A DNA stretch of 50,415 bases from a virus. The position numbers and the translations under genes were made by a program. Below, piece after piece: positions 21,104-29,022 of the stretch. How positions within the stretch are numbered: the first letter of the stretch is position 1; each line of letters begins with the position of its first letter. The notes below the pieces were generated by a model. That model was given only the letters and a program-made list of their open reading frames with translations, had not been told where the DNA came from and did not search any database. The stretch lies in IMG/VR virus record IMGVR_UViG_3300046515_000274, positions 1-50,415 of that record. One strand, written 5' to 3'.

Positions 21104-22398
21104 GCGCGACCCGTGAAGTGAAGCTGAGCGACGCCGAAGTGCGCCGGCAGGCGGCCGACAAGTCGGTGCGCGACCTGCGCGACCCACGTCACCCCGGCCT
21201 GTACCTGCGCTTCTGGAGCAACCGCGAGCGCGGAACGTGGCACCTGGTGCGCGGCAAGAAGTGGGTGCCGGTCGCCCGCTGGCCTGACCTGACCGTGGCA
21301 GCGGTGATCGCCGAGCTTCCTGCGCTGCGTCAGCGTCTGCTGCGCAACCCGGCCACCGCGCCGGTGGTGTCTGGCATGGTAACCGTGGGCCAACTGCTCG
21401 ACTGGTACGGCGACCGCATGGCCCGCGACCGCTCGCTGTCGGCGAAGCGCAAGGCCGGCGCCCGTTCCGCTATCGCCCAGCACCTGAAGCCGCGACTGGA
21501 TGACCTGGCCCTGGCCGAGGTGAGTGCCGACGCGCTGGACAAGCAACTGATGTGGCCGTGCCAGGCCGAGGTGTCGTTGTCCTACCTGCGGCAGATGTTC
21601 GCGCTGCTGCTGACTGCGTTCCGCCAGGCCCTGCAGCTTGGCCTGATCGACCGAAGCCCGATGGCCGGCATGCGCTTCAACGACTTCACCAAGGCCAAGA
21701 TCCTGCCCAAGGCCGCTCGCCTGCGCGACGTGCAACTGCCCGAGCTGATGCAGCAGCTGGCCCAGGCCTTCGAAGCGGCCCCGGGTGACGCCATGCTGGC
21801 CTTGATGATGCTGGCCCACGGCACCCGGATTGGCGAGACCCGCATGACGCGCTGGAGCGAGATCTCCCTGGCTGCTGCCGAGTGGTTCATCCCGGCGGCC
21901 AATACGAAGACCCGCACCGAGCACCGCCTGCCGCTGACCGGTCAGGTGAAGGCGCTGTTGCTTCGGTACCGAGCGACCCAGCAGGCCCGTGGCTACGAGG
22001 GCGTTTACCTGTTCCCGAACCGCCGCGGTCTGCCACTGAGCGAGACTCAGGCCAGCATGGTGTTCACTCGCCTGGGGCAGGGTGAATGGACCAGTCACGA
22101 CCTGCGCAAGGTGTCCCGTACCACCTGGACCGACCTCGGTATCGACGGCCATATCGGCGAGATGCTGCTGAACCACACGCTGGGCAAGATCGCCAGCACC
22201 TACATCAACACCCAGGCCATGCAGCAGCGCCGCGCGGCCCTGGAGAAGTGGCACGCCTGGTTAGACGGCATCGGCTTCTACGCCATCCACGGCCTTACCA
22301 AGGCCTTATCCGGAATTTCACACAGTTCGGCCCAGCAAGCGGAACACATGGGCTCCAGCGACCTTGCCGAATTTGTAATTAGCGAGGATTCGAAATGA
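21100..22398 (+). CDS. Second tyrosine recombinase in the nin-like region
   Basis: 432 residues with a full tyrosine-recombinase catalytic set: Arg in HGTRIGETRM, HDLRKVSRTTW (His-x-x-Arg), NHTLG, and Tyr in ASTYINT. An N-terminal DUF4102-like segment (DPRHPGLYLRFWSNRERGTW) resembles P4-type integrases. It is not beside the att region and is transcribed with replication genes, so it is not the main integrase. It may resolve concatemers or dimers, or act on another site. Intact and coupled on the upstream side. Confidence 0.85.
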   Translation: MSATREVKLSDAEVRRQAADKSVRDLRDPRHPGLYLRFWSNRERGTWHLVRGKKWVPVARWPDLTVAAVIAELPALRQRLLRNPATAPVVSGMVTVGQLLDWYGDRMARDRSLSAKRKAGARSAIAQHLKPRLDDLALAEVSADALDKQLMWPCQAEVSLSYLRQMFALLLTAFRQALQLGLIDRSPMAGMRFNDFTKAKILPKAARLRDVQLPELMQQLAQAFEAAPGDAMLALMMLAHGTRIGETRMTRWSEISLAAAEWFIPAANTKTRTEHRLPLTGQVKALLLRYRATQQARGYEGVYLFPNRRGLPLSETQASMVFTRLGQGEWTSHDLRKVSRTTWTDLGIDGHIGEMLLNHTLGKIASTYINTQAMQQRRAALEKWHAWLDGIGFYAIHGLTKALSGISHSSAQQAEHMGSSDLAEFVISEDSK

Positions 22399-22544
22399 AT
22401 ATTTCCGAGCACGGAGCCGTCGCCTTCCTCTATCGCCTGAACGGTCGAGCCATTGGGCAGGTGATCATTGATGAGTGGTTTGGCGTAGATCTCGGCGAGG
22501 AAGTGACCGTTGTGCCTCGTCAGGGAGGCCTTCTTGGGGATCAT
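22278..22544 (-). CDS. Candidate antisense small gene (alternative to 22395-22655)
   Basis: 88 residues read leftward. The first ~52 (IPKKASLTRHNGHFLAEIYA, KPLINDHLPNGSTVQAIEEG) look like a real folded protein and have about 73% GC at third positions by my count (20 of the first 21 codons). The remaining part runs antisense to the end of the recombinase. Only a moderate ribosome site (AGGG). It could be a displaced, truncated gene. Confidence 0.4.
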   Translation of the reverse strand: MIPKKASLTRHNGHFLAEIYAKPLINDHLPNGSTVQAIEEGDGSVLGNIHFESSLITNSARSLEPMCSACWAELCEIPDKALVRPWMA

Positions 22545-22655
22545 CCTGGTGCCCTGCGGCTCGACGAAATGGCAGTGGCTGGCAGTACTGTCGCTCCATG
22601 CCGACGTTCGGCCAGGCCTTGGCTGCGCGCCAAGAAGGGGCGTTCAAGTCGATGA
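22395..22655 (+). CDS. Candidate small gene coupled to the recombinase
   Basis: 86 residues starting MNISEHGAVAFLYRLNGRAI, with ATGA overlaps at both ends (with the recombinase stop and the zinc-ribbon gene start) and GAGG upstream. The last ~20 residues are Arg-rich and look non-coding, and third-position GC is lower than on the opposite strand. Either this or the antisense frame at 22278-22544 is real. Confidence 0.35.
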   Translation: MNISEHGAVAFLYRLNGRAIGQVIIDEWFGVDLGEEVTVVPRQGGLLGDHPGALRLDEMAVAGSTVAPCRRSARPWLRAKKGRSSR

Positions 22656-22969
22656 GGAAAAGCCACGGCCCGGCTTTCAAGAAGGCCGTAATTGATCTGG
22701 ATGTATGCCCGGTGTGCCGTGGGAGAGCGGTCACTCAGGGTGTGTTTCACGAACTGCCATGCGGCCACTGCCATGCCTCGGGCTTTGTGGCGGCTGCAAG
22801 CGGCGAGGCCCTGCCCCTGGATGAACTGGTGACCCAGCTCAGCATGAGGCTTCGGGCATCGCTCCTGCAGATCGAGCAATTGAAGAACCCTCAGGCATCC
22901 GGGCCTGAGGCGACATATCAGGGAAGCAACCGGCGCGGGGCCGGCGGCACCAACTGGACCGGGGATTGA
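22652..22969 (+). CDS. Zinc-ribbon protein (DnaJ-type Cys motifs)
   Basis: 105 residues. Two CxxC pairs (DVCPVCRGRAV and LPCGHCHASGF) form a DnaJ-like zinc knuckle, followed by helices (LDELVTQLSMRLRASLLQIE) and a Gly/Asn-rich tail. Small proteins of this type lie before the late regulator in many Pseudomonas phages. The start at 22652 is chosen from the ATGA overlap; an upstream ATG at 22598 is possible. Confidence 0.7.
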   Translation: MRKSHGPAFKKAVIDLDVCPVCRGRAVTQGVFHELPCGHCHASGFVAAASGEALPLDELVTQLSMRLRASLLQIEQLKNPQASGPEATYQGSNRRGAGGTNWTGD

Positions 22970-22979
22970 GGGGAAGGAC

Positions 22980-23558
22980 ATGATTTACAGCAGCGTACTC
23001 GCGGCGGTCGTCTCGGCCTTGGCTGCAGAAGCGATCGACAACACCAGCAAGCAGGCCTGGCAGAAGCTATACGAACCCGGCAGCGAAGACGGCCACGACA
23101 TGGCAACCTTGAGCAGGTCGGTAGAGCGTGGCGAAATCAGCCGTATGGATGCCGACTGCTGGGTGTTCGCCAGGCTGCACAGCCAGCTGAAGCCGCGGTA
23201 CTGGGATGTCTTGGTGGCGAGGTTCAGCACGCACAAGGGGCGAAAGGTTCAATCGATAAGCCGCTTGATCCCTATGGTTGCCTCCCATGCTCCGAAGCTG
23301 TTCATCACCAGCGCCGTGACTGCCTGGGCTATTCCCAAGATGAAGGGCGCCGATGGAAAGCGATCGAGCGACATCATCGTACTGCCGGCCCAGTTCTACG
23401 ACATCAATCGCTGGGACGCGGAGGCCCGCCCGGAGCGCACTCGTCGCCGCTGGAGGAAGGGTATCGAAGACGTGCTGGCACAGATGGCCGAGGAGGCACT
23501 GGAGGCGGCGGCAGACATTCTGAACCACGAAGGCCTGTCGATGGAAAATGCCGCTTGA
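22980..23558 (+). CDS. Candidate Q-like late regulator
   Basis: 192 residues with no clear domain. Helical, basic in the middle (RWDAEARPERTRRRWRKGIE) with an acidic Ala-rich end. The call rests on place: last gene of the rightward early operon, with a TTGACA promoter overlapping its stop and a strong terminator 75 bp further on, the Q-pR'-tR' order of lambda. GGGGAAGGA precedes the ATG. It could instead be an unrelated nin-type protein. Confidence 0.5.
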   Translation: MIYSSVLAAVVSALAAEAIDNTSKQAWQKLYEPGSEDGHDMATLSRSVERGEISRMDADCWVFARLHSQLKPRYWDVLVARFSTHKGRKVQSISRLIPMVASHAPKLFITSAVTAWAIPKMKGADGKRSSDIIVLPAQFYDINRWDAEARPERTRRRWRKGIEDVLAQMAEEALEAAADILNHEGLSMENAA

Positions 23559-23584
23559 CATTAAATGGCCGCATGGCCGATTAT
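23555..23584 (+). promoter_or_regulatory. Candidate late promoter (pR'-like)
   Basis: TTGACA (23555-23560) overlapping the end of the preceding gene, an 18-bp spacer and GATTAT (23579-23584). The -35 is perfect, the -10 matches 4 of 6. The terminator at 23629 lies about 45 bp downstream of the expected start. Confidence 0.45.
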
Positions 23585-23628
23585 TTCCCCATCCTGTCAT
23601 TCCTGCGCGTTGTTGGGATTGACACAAG

Positions 23629-23654
23629 AACCCGGCAAAGCGCCGGGTTTTTTT
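23629..23654 (+). terminator. Rho-independent terminator (tR'-like)
   Basis: 8-bp stem AACCCGGC/GCCGGGTT (23629-23636, 23642-23649), 5-base loop, T-run of seven (23648-23654). Confidence 0.85.
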
Positions 23655-23666
23655 ATGGAGTGTCGA

Positions 23667-24284
23667 ATGGAAGCAGATCAGGTCGTCGCAGCCGCACTTG
23701 GATGGGGCGATATTGCGAAGATTGTACTGGCAAGCGGTGTCGTGGCTGCGCTTATTGGCTGGCTTAAAGACTGGGTATTTCGGAGTAGAGATACCAGAAA
23801 GGCTGCGAAGTTTGCAGCGATCGGCATCGTCGGAAAGCTTGATGAATACGCTCATCAATCGAGCCGAAGAGTTAGCTCCTATCGAGAGCAAACGGCTCAA
23901 ATGAATCCTCATGCGCATTATCAGAACTGGCCATCTTGCACCTATCCGGACCTCGACATCAGTCAAGATCTGCTGAAGCTTATTGATACAGAAATCGCGT
24001 GTGAGGTGGCGTGGCTCGCAACGACCCAGGCTCACGCAAATGAGTACCTCTACTACATCTATGACAACTCTGTGGACCCCACTGAAGGTGGTAATGCCCA
24101 AGCTGAGCTTGTTGGCTTCATGGGATACGAGGCGTACGAGTTAGCCACCAAGCTTCGAGATCGCTACGGACTATTGAGATACGCCCACAGGTGGGAGCTC
24201 GCTGGTGAATTCCAAGATCTTCAGAAAGACTGGATAAAAGTCAAAAATGATATCGCTACTCGCCTTAGCTACCGAAGCAGCTAA
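23667..24284 (+). CDS. Membrane-anchored hypothetical protein between two terminators (moron)
   Basis: 205 residues. One N-terminal transmembrane helix (about 12-32, IAKIVLASGVVAALIGWLKD) then a soluble helical domain (KLDEYAHQSSRRVSSYREQT, LDISQDLLKLIDTEIACEVA, YEAYELATKLRDRYG). AT-richer than its neighbours. GGAG is 6 bases before the ATG at 23667. Terminators at 23629 and 24328 bracket it, the usual form of a moron expressed apart from the lytic genes. Function unknown. Confidence 0.65.
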   Translation: MEADQVVAAALGWGDIAKIVLASGVVAALIGWLKDWVFRSRDTRKAAKFAAIGIVGKLDEYAHQSSRRVSSYREQTAQMNPHAHYQNWPSCTYPDLDISQDLLKLIDTEIACEVAWLATTQAHANEYLYYIYDNSVDPTEGGNAQAELVGFMGYEAYELATKLRDRYGLLRYAHRWELAGEFQDLQKDWIKVKNDIATRLSYRSS

Positions 24285-24327
24285 GTGGTGCTTAAGTAAG
24301 CCATCGCCCGCAGCATATGCCACATTG

Positions 24328-24353
24328 AGCCCGCTATAAGCGGGCTTTTTCTT
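24328..24353 (+). terminator. Rho-independent terminator
   Basis: 7-bp stem AGCCCGC/GCGGGCT (24328-24334, 24340-24346) with a 5-base loop and TTTTTCTTT following. It separates the moron from the holin gene. Confidence 0.8.
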
Positions 24354-24381
24354 TACAGCTCCCTAAAAGGGAGGAATCGAG

Positions 24382-24705
24382 ATGCCGAACATGCCCGAGA
24401 AGGATCCTGGCCTGTGGGCCGCTGTGCTCACCTGGGTGCTGGCCCATCAGCCTCAGCTGTATGCCGCTGGCCTGTCAGTCGCCATCGCCGTCCTCCGGGT
24501 GGTTTATGGCGGTGGCACCCGCCGGCAGATGTTCTTGGAGGGCGCGCTGTGTGGCCTCATCACCCTGGCCCTGGTACCGCTGCTCGAATGGATGGGTTTG
24601 CCTCAGGGCATGGCCACCTTCGCGGGCGGCATGGTCGGCTTCATGGGTGTGGAGAAGCTTCGCGGCTACTCCGATCTATTCCTATCTCGCAAGGCTCAAG
24701 GGTAA
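24382..24705 (+). CDS. Holin (lambda S/HP1-type)
   Basis: 107 residues with three hydrophobic stretches (about 12-40 AVLTWVLAHQPQLYAAGLSV, 50-70 LEGALCGLITLALVPLLEWM, 74-90 GMATFAGGMVGFMGVEKL) and a charged C-terminus. It matches the lambda-type holin family that forms lesions in the inner membrane at lysis. GAGG is 7 bases before ATG. It lies 25 kb from the endolysin and spanins. Confidence 0.8.
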   Translation: MPNMPEKDPGLWAAVLTWVLAHQPQLYAAGLSVAIAVLRVVYGGGTRRQMFLEGALCGLITLALVPLLEWMGLPQGMATFAGGMVGFMGVEKLRGYSDLFLSRKAQG

Positions 24706-24709
24706 GTAA

Positions 24710-24904
24710 ATGATCACGTTGACCGATAGCAACGGCCTCAAGCGTTACCTAGCTCCCACCGCAATCGCTCGTGTGGACGAAGCCTGCACCAGCAGTCAGT
24801 GGCACGGCATCTGCGCCATTGTTCGCACCTTCGATGGTCAGGTGCTGGAGGTTAAGCAGCGGGCTGATGACATCGTGCGTCTGATCAGCGAATCGAAAGG
24901 CTGA
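24710..24904 (+). CDS. Small hypothetical protein (FlbD-like pattern)
   Basis: 64 residues (MITLTDSNGLKRYLAPTAIA..., DGQVLEVKQRADDIVRLI). The pattern of an N-terminal MITLT strand, a central strand pair and a final amphipathic helix resembles FlbD-like small proteins. Common before the HNH gene in such phages. It ends 1 bp into the next start. Confidence 0.65.
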   Translation: MITLTDSNGLKRYLAPTAIARVDEACTSSQWHGICAIVRTFDGQVLEVKQRADDIVRLISESKG

Positions 24905-25242
24905 TGGCCAGGCTCAAGACGCTCGGCTCACGCATCAAGGAGAGCGCAGGGTCGCGGGTCAAGGTGGTCACTCCTGGCAGCTGGCGAAGCGGCATGACCA
25001 GCTCCCAGCGTGGCTACGACTACCGATGGCAGAAAGCGCGAGAGCATTACCTCAATGAGCACCCGCTCTGCGTCTTCTGCGAGCGGAACGGACGCACTGC
25101 TGCTGCAAAGGTGGTGGACCACATCGTGGCACACCGCGGTGACATGGCTCTCTTCTGGGATCAGGCCAACTGGCAAAGCCTCTGCAAGCTCTGCCACGAC
25201 TCGGTCAAGCAGGCCGAGGAGGTTGCCGGCCTGGGTGGCTGA
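24904..25242 (+). CDS. HNH endonuclease of the packaging region
   Basis: 112 residues with a compact HNH domain: YDYRWQKAREHYLNEHPLCV, FC, then AAKVVDHIVAHRGDMALFWD and NWQSLCKLCHDSVKQ. Cys pairs bind zinc; DHIVAH supplies the catalytic His. In HK97-like phages HNH proteins next to terminase work with it for cos cleavage. The location just before the probable cos and the terminase genes fits. Confidence 0.9.
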   Translation: MARLKTLGSRIKESAGSRVKVVTPGSWRSGMTSSQRGYDYRWQKAREHYLNEHPLCVFCERNGRTAAAKVVDHIVAHRGDMALFWDQANWQSLCKLCHDSVKQAEEVAGLGG

Positions 25243-25280
25243 CACCTCGCGGTTCAACAAAACCGGCGCGGCCACCTAGA

Positions 25281-25360
25281 GGCACGCCATTGACGTGCCA
25301 CGAAAGGGGTAGGGGGGTCAAAAGCTAGGGATTCTCATCTAGCTAGACCACCTCCGACCC
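25281..25360. other. Probable cos region
   Basis: Between HNH and terminase: a hairpin (GGCACG/CGTGCC, 25281-25286 with 25294-25299), a G-rich tract (25306-25317), and a dyad GGTC-AAAA-AGCTAG / CTAGCT-A-GACC (316-329 with 340-350 of this kilobase, i.e. 25316-25350). Position and symmetry suggest the cos cleavage and binding site. The exact nick sites cannot be set from sequence. Confidence 0.45.
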
Positions 25361-25398
25361 CACGTACACATTTTTTCCCGTTTCAGGAAAAGTTAACC

Positions 25399-25875
25399 AT
25401 GGCTTTAACCGACAAGAAGCGGCGGTTTGTTGACGCTTTGCTGTCGGGTGCCACAAATCGCGAGGCGGCGCTCGCCGCTGAATATTCCGAGAAGACCGCG
25501 TCGCAAGCGGGTTCCAAGCTTGCGAAGGACCCCGATGTCCTTGCTGAAGTCGGACGCCGGTTGAAGCAAAAGCAGGCTTCCAGCACCGAGGTTAAACCCT
25601 CTCGAAAAGTTAAAGCTGAACAGCCGCAGGTTCAGCAGGCTGATGACCTGTCGCTAACCGAGACCGACGATCCGCGCGCCTTCCTGACTGAGCTAATGAA
25701 CGCCGAAGGCGCCGACCTGCGTATGCGACTGGAAGCGGCCAAGACGCTGATGCCTTATGTGCATGGCAAGGTCGCCGACCAGGGCAAGAAAGAGCAGAAG
25801 GCGGAGGCCGCCAAACAGGTCGGTAAAGGCAAGTACTCCCAGGGAAAGCCACCCCTCTCCGTAGTGAAGAATTGA
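25399..25875 (+). CDS. Terminase small subunit
   Basis: 158 residues. The N-terminal HTH (KKRRFVDALLSGATNREAAL, then AAEYSEKTASQAGSKLAKD) matches terminase small subunits that bind cos/pac DNA. A basic linker and a helical region (EGADLRMRLEAAKTLMPYVH) follow. It starts the packaging operon and lies 3 bp before the large subunit. Confidence 0.9.
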   Translation: MALTDKKRRFVDALLSGATNREAALAAEYSEKTASQAGSKLAKDPDVLAEVGRRLKQKQASSTEVKPSRKVKAEQPQVQQADDLSLTETDDPRAFLTELMNAEGADLRMRLEAAKTLMPYVHGKVADQGKKEQKAEAAKQVGKGKYSQGKPPLSVVKN

Positions 25876-25878
25876 CCT

Positions 25879-27558
25879 ATGCAATGGACAACAGCCTGCC
25901 CGGATTGGTGGAGGTGCCTGGCTGCGGGCGAATCAATCATCCCTGAGCCGCTGTTTCCAGACGAAGCTGAAGCCGGCCTCGATGTGTTCAAGGGGCTGAA
26001 AATCGTCGATGCCCCGGGCAGCCCCACCATTGAGGCCGCCTGCGCACCGTGGGTCTTGGCATTCGCCGGGGCCATCTTCGGCAGCTACAACAGCGAGACC
26101 GGCGAGCGCCTGATTCGGGAGGTGATGCTTTGCATCCCCAAGAAAAATAGTAAATCGACGATCGCCGCCGGGATCATGCTGACGGCGCTGATCCGCAACT
26201 GGCGCCTCTCTGCTGAGTTCATCATCCTCGCGCCGACCAAAGAGATTGCCGACAACTCGTTCATCCCGGCCAAAGACATGGTCAACAACGATGACGAGCT
26301 GAAAGCGCTGCTGCATGTGCAGCCGCACCTGCGGTTGATCACCCATCGCGAGACCGGCGCCACCTTGAAGGTGGTTGCTGCGGATAGCGACGTGGTTGGC
26401 GGCAAGAAGGCGGTCGGCGTCCTGATCGATGAGGCCTGGCTGTTCGGGAAGAACCCGAAAGCCGCTGACATGATTCGCGAGGCTACTGGCGGTCTGCTGT
26501 CGCGACCTGAAGGCTTCATCATCTGGCTGACGACCCAATCGAACGAACCGCCGGCCGGTGTGTTCCGCTCCAAGCTCAACTATGCACGCGGCGTGCGTGA
26601 TGGCCGGATCGACGACAACCGCTTCTTGCCGATCATCTATGAGTTCTCTCAGGAGATGATCAAGAGCGGCGAGGCGCGGAAGCCTGAGAACTTCCACCTG
26701 GTCAATCCGAACATCGATTACTCCGTTGACCGGCCTACGCTTGAGCGCCTGTTCATGCAGGCTGAGCTGGACGGCGAGGCTGAGCTGCGCGGCTTCTTGG
26801 CCAAACACCTCAACATCGAGATCGGCCTTGCGCTGATGTCCGACGCTTGGGTCGGGGCGGAGTTTTGGGAGGCCCAGGCTTCAGCGTGGCTCAGCCTCGA
26901 CGAAATCCTCACCCGATGCGAGGTCGTTGATGTTGGCGGTGACGGAGGCGGTCTTGATGACTTGCTCGGTCTTGCCGTGATGGGTCGGGAGACCGGAACT
27001 CGCAGGTGGTTCCACTGGGCTCACGCCTGGGCGCACCCTTCGGTTCTGGAGCGCCGCAAGTCAGAAGCGCCACGCTTGAGGGACCTGGAAAAGGCTGGCG
27101 ACATCACCATTGTGGAACGCATCGGTGATGACGTTGAGCAATTTGCGGCCATCGTGGCCCGTGTCAATAACACCGGGCTTCTCGATAAGGTCGGCCTCGA
27201 TCCGGCAGGCATCGGTGCAGTACTCGACGCGCTTGCGGATGCTGGCGTTGAGGAAGACAAGATCGTGGGCATCTCTCAAGGCTGGAAACTCACCGGCGCA
27301 ATCAAAACGACGGAACGCAAGCTTGCCGAGGGTTCGCTGCTCCATTGTGGTCAGCCGCTCATGGCTTGGTCCTGCGGAAATGCCAAGGGCGTGCCTTCAG
27401 CCAACGCTTTCTTGATTACCAAGCAAGCATCGGGCACCGCAAAGATTGACCCGCTGATGGCTACATTCAACGCCGTTTCACTGCTGAGCCTTAATCCAGA
27501 GGGCAGGGGCGGGATGGACAATTTCATGGCAGGCATTCGGGATCCACTGATCGCATGA
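25879..27558 (+). CDS. Terminase large subunit
   Basis: 559 residues: the packaging ATPase and nuclease. Walker A-like CIPKKNSKS near residue 87, Walker B VGVLIDEAW near 180, coupling motif WLTTQSN, and a C-terminal RNase H-like nuclease starting at VDVGGDGGGLDDL (~350). The HK97-type family. The ribosome site is weak, perhaps relying on coupling with the small subunit. Its stop overlaps the next ATG by 4 bp. Confidence 0.93.
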   Translation: MQWTTACPDWWRCLAAGESIIPEPLFPDEAEAGLDVFKGLKIVDAPGSPTIEAACAPWVLAFAGAIFGSYNSETGERLIREVMLCIPKKNSKSTIAAGIMLTALIRNWRLSAEFIILAPTKEIADNSFIPAKDMVNNDDELKALLHVQPHLRLITHRETGATLKVVAADSDVVGGKKAVGVLIDEAWLFGKNPKAADMIREATGGLLSRPEGFIIWLTTQSNEPPAGVFRSKLNYARGVRDGRIDDNRFLPIIYEFSQEMIKSGEARKPENFHLVNPNIDYSVDRPTLERLFMQAELDGEAELRGFLAKHLNIEIGLALMSDAWVGAEFWEAQASAWLSLDEILTRCEVVDVGGDGGGLDDLLGLAVMGRETGTRRWFHWAHAWAHPSVLERRKSEAPRLRDLEKAGDITIVERIGDDVEQFAAIVARVNNTGLLDKVGLDPAGIGAVLDALADAGVEEDKIVGISQGWKLTGAIKTTERKLAEGSLLHCGQPLMAWSCGNAKGVPSANAFLITKQASGTAKIDPLMATFNAVSLLSLNPEGRGGMDNFMAGIRDPLIA

Positions 27559-27716
27559 ACGCATTTCATATTTTCATCGCCTGCGCAGTAATCGCTTTCT
27601 GCCTGGCATGCGGCGGGGTCTGGATGCTGGCCGGTACCGGCTGGGCTTTGCTGGCGGGATCACTGAGCTTCTTCTGCATCGCCGGCTTCATCCGCAGAGG
27701 GCTTGTCAGTGATTAA
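27555..27716 (+). CDS. 53-residue two-TM protein between terminase and portal
   Basis: MNAFHIFIACAVIAFCLACG starts a protein with two hydrophobic helices (about 4-22 and 24-46) and a short basic end. The ATG overlaps the terminase stop, and the end overlaps the portal start by 8 bp, so it is well embedded in the operon. Small membrane proteins at this place are common in HK97-like phages; function unknown. Confidence 0.7.
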   Translation: MNAFHIFIACAVIAFCLACGGVWMLAGTGWALLAGSLSFFCIAGFIRRGLVSD

Positions 27717-29019
27717 AACCCTATCGCAGGCGTTGGGGGCTGCTGCCACCAAGCCTTCAGCCAGTATGAGTGAATGGCTGGGCAAGACTATCAAGCTGTC
27801 CGATGGAGGTTTCTGGAGTGCTTTTAACGGCGCCCAGTCCAGTAGTGGAAAGTCAGTCAGCGTCGATAAGGCCATGCGTCTGTCCACGGTGTGGGCATGC
27901 GTCCGCATCATTTCGACCTCGGTGGCCGGCTTGCCGCTGAGCATCTACCGGCGCATGCCGGATGGCAGCCGCGAGAGCGCTCGCGACTTCCCGTTGTACG
28001 ACGTGGTGCACAACAGCCCCAACGAAGACATGGCCGCCTTCCACTTTTGGCAGGCAGTCGTCGCTTCGATGCTGCTCTGGGGCAACGCCTATTGCGAGAT
28101 CCACCGCTCTGCTGGTCGCGTCATCGCCCTGGATTTTCTGACGCCATCGAGAGTCGACCTCGAGTTCGACGATGATGGACGACTCAGGTATTTCTTCAGG
28201 CCCCGAAAGGGCGCCCGCCGAGAAATCCAGCGGCAGGACATGCTGCACATTCCGGCCTTTACCCTGGATGGCCGAGTCGGCCTTTCAGCTATTCGATACG
28301 GCGCGGATGTGTTCGGTTCGGCGATGTCGGCAGACGATGCCGCCAACAGTACCTTCCGCAACGGCATGATGCCCACTGTCGCGTTTTCGGTGGACAAGAC
28401 GCTGAACCCCGCTCAGCGCGTTGAGTTTCGTGAATACGTGAAGACTATCTCCGGAGCATTGAATGCCGGCAAGAGCCCCGTGCTCGAGCAGGGTGTGAAA
28501 CCGGAGATGATCGGCATCAACCCCGCCGATGCGCAACTGCTGGAGTCGAGAGGGCACAGCATCGAGGAAATCTGCCGCTGGTTCGGGGTCCCACCTTGGA
28601 TGGTGATGAAGACCGACAAGGGCAGCAACTGGGGCACAGGACTGGAGCAGCAGCAGATTGCGTTTCTCACCTACTGCATCATGTCCTTCACTGCGCCAAT
28701 CGAGCAGTGCGTGAACAAGTGGTGCATGACGGCGGTTGACCGGATCAAGTTTTATGCCGAGTACTCGCTTGAAGCATTCCTGCGTGCGGATAGCGCGGGC
28801 CGTGCGGCCTATCTCAGCACGATGGGGCAGAACGGCTACCTGACCCGAAACGAGGGGCGGCGGAAAGAGAACCTTCCAAGCATGCCTGGTGGCGATGTAC
28901 TGACCGTGCAATCGAACCTGGTGCCGCTGGACCAGCTGGGCAAGCAAAACGATGGTCAGGCCGCACGGGCCGCACTGATGAACTGGCTGCAAGAGCCGGA
29001 AAGCAAATCTCGGGAGTAA
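27709..29019 (+). CDS. Portal protein (HK97 family)
   Basis: 436 residues forming the dodecameric portal at one capsid vertex. Typical features: VWACVRIISTSVAGLPLSIY, HFWQAVVASMLLWGNAYCEI, MLHIPAFTLDGRVGLSAIRY, and EEICRWFGVPPWMV. GTG 27709 is chosen for AGAGGG 8 bases upstream; a TTG at 27703 is an alternative. It precedes the protease and capsid as expected. Confidence 0.92.
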   Translation: MIKTLSQALGAAATKPSASMSEWLGKTIKLSDGGFWSAFNGAQSSSGKSVSVDKAMRLSTVWACVRIISTSVAGLPLSIYRRMPDGSRESARDFPLYDVVHNSPNEDMAAFHFWQAVVASMLLWGNAYCEIHRSAGRVIALDFLTPSRVDLEFDDDGRLRYFFRPRKGARREIQRQDMLHIPAFTLDGRVGLSAIRYGADVFGSAMSADDAANSTFRNGMMPTVAFSVDKTLNPAQRVEFREYVKTISGALNAGKSPVLEQGVKPEMIGINPADAQLLESRGHSIEEICRWFGVPPWMVMKTDKGSNWGTGLEQQQIAFLTYCIMSFTAPIEQCVNKWCMTAVDRIKFYAEYSLEAFLRADSAGRAAYLSTMGQNGYLTRNEGRRKENLPSMPGGDVLTVQSNLVPLDQLGKQNDGQAARAALMNWLQEPESKSRE

Positions 29020-29022
29020 TCC

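Noticed and set aside
21037-22254. A 405-codon frame antisense to the second recombinase
   Set aside because: The recombinase has a complete catalytic set on the plus strand; the antisense product is Gly/Arg/His-rich.
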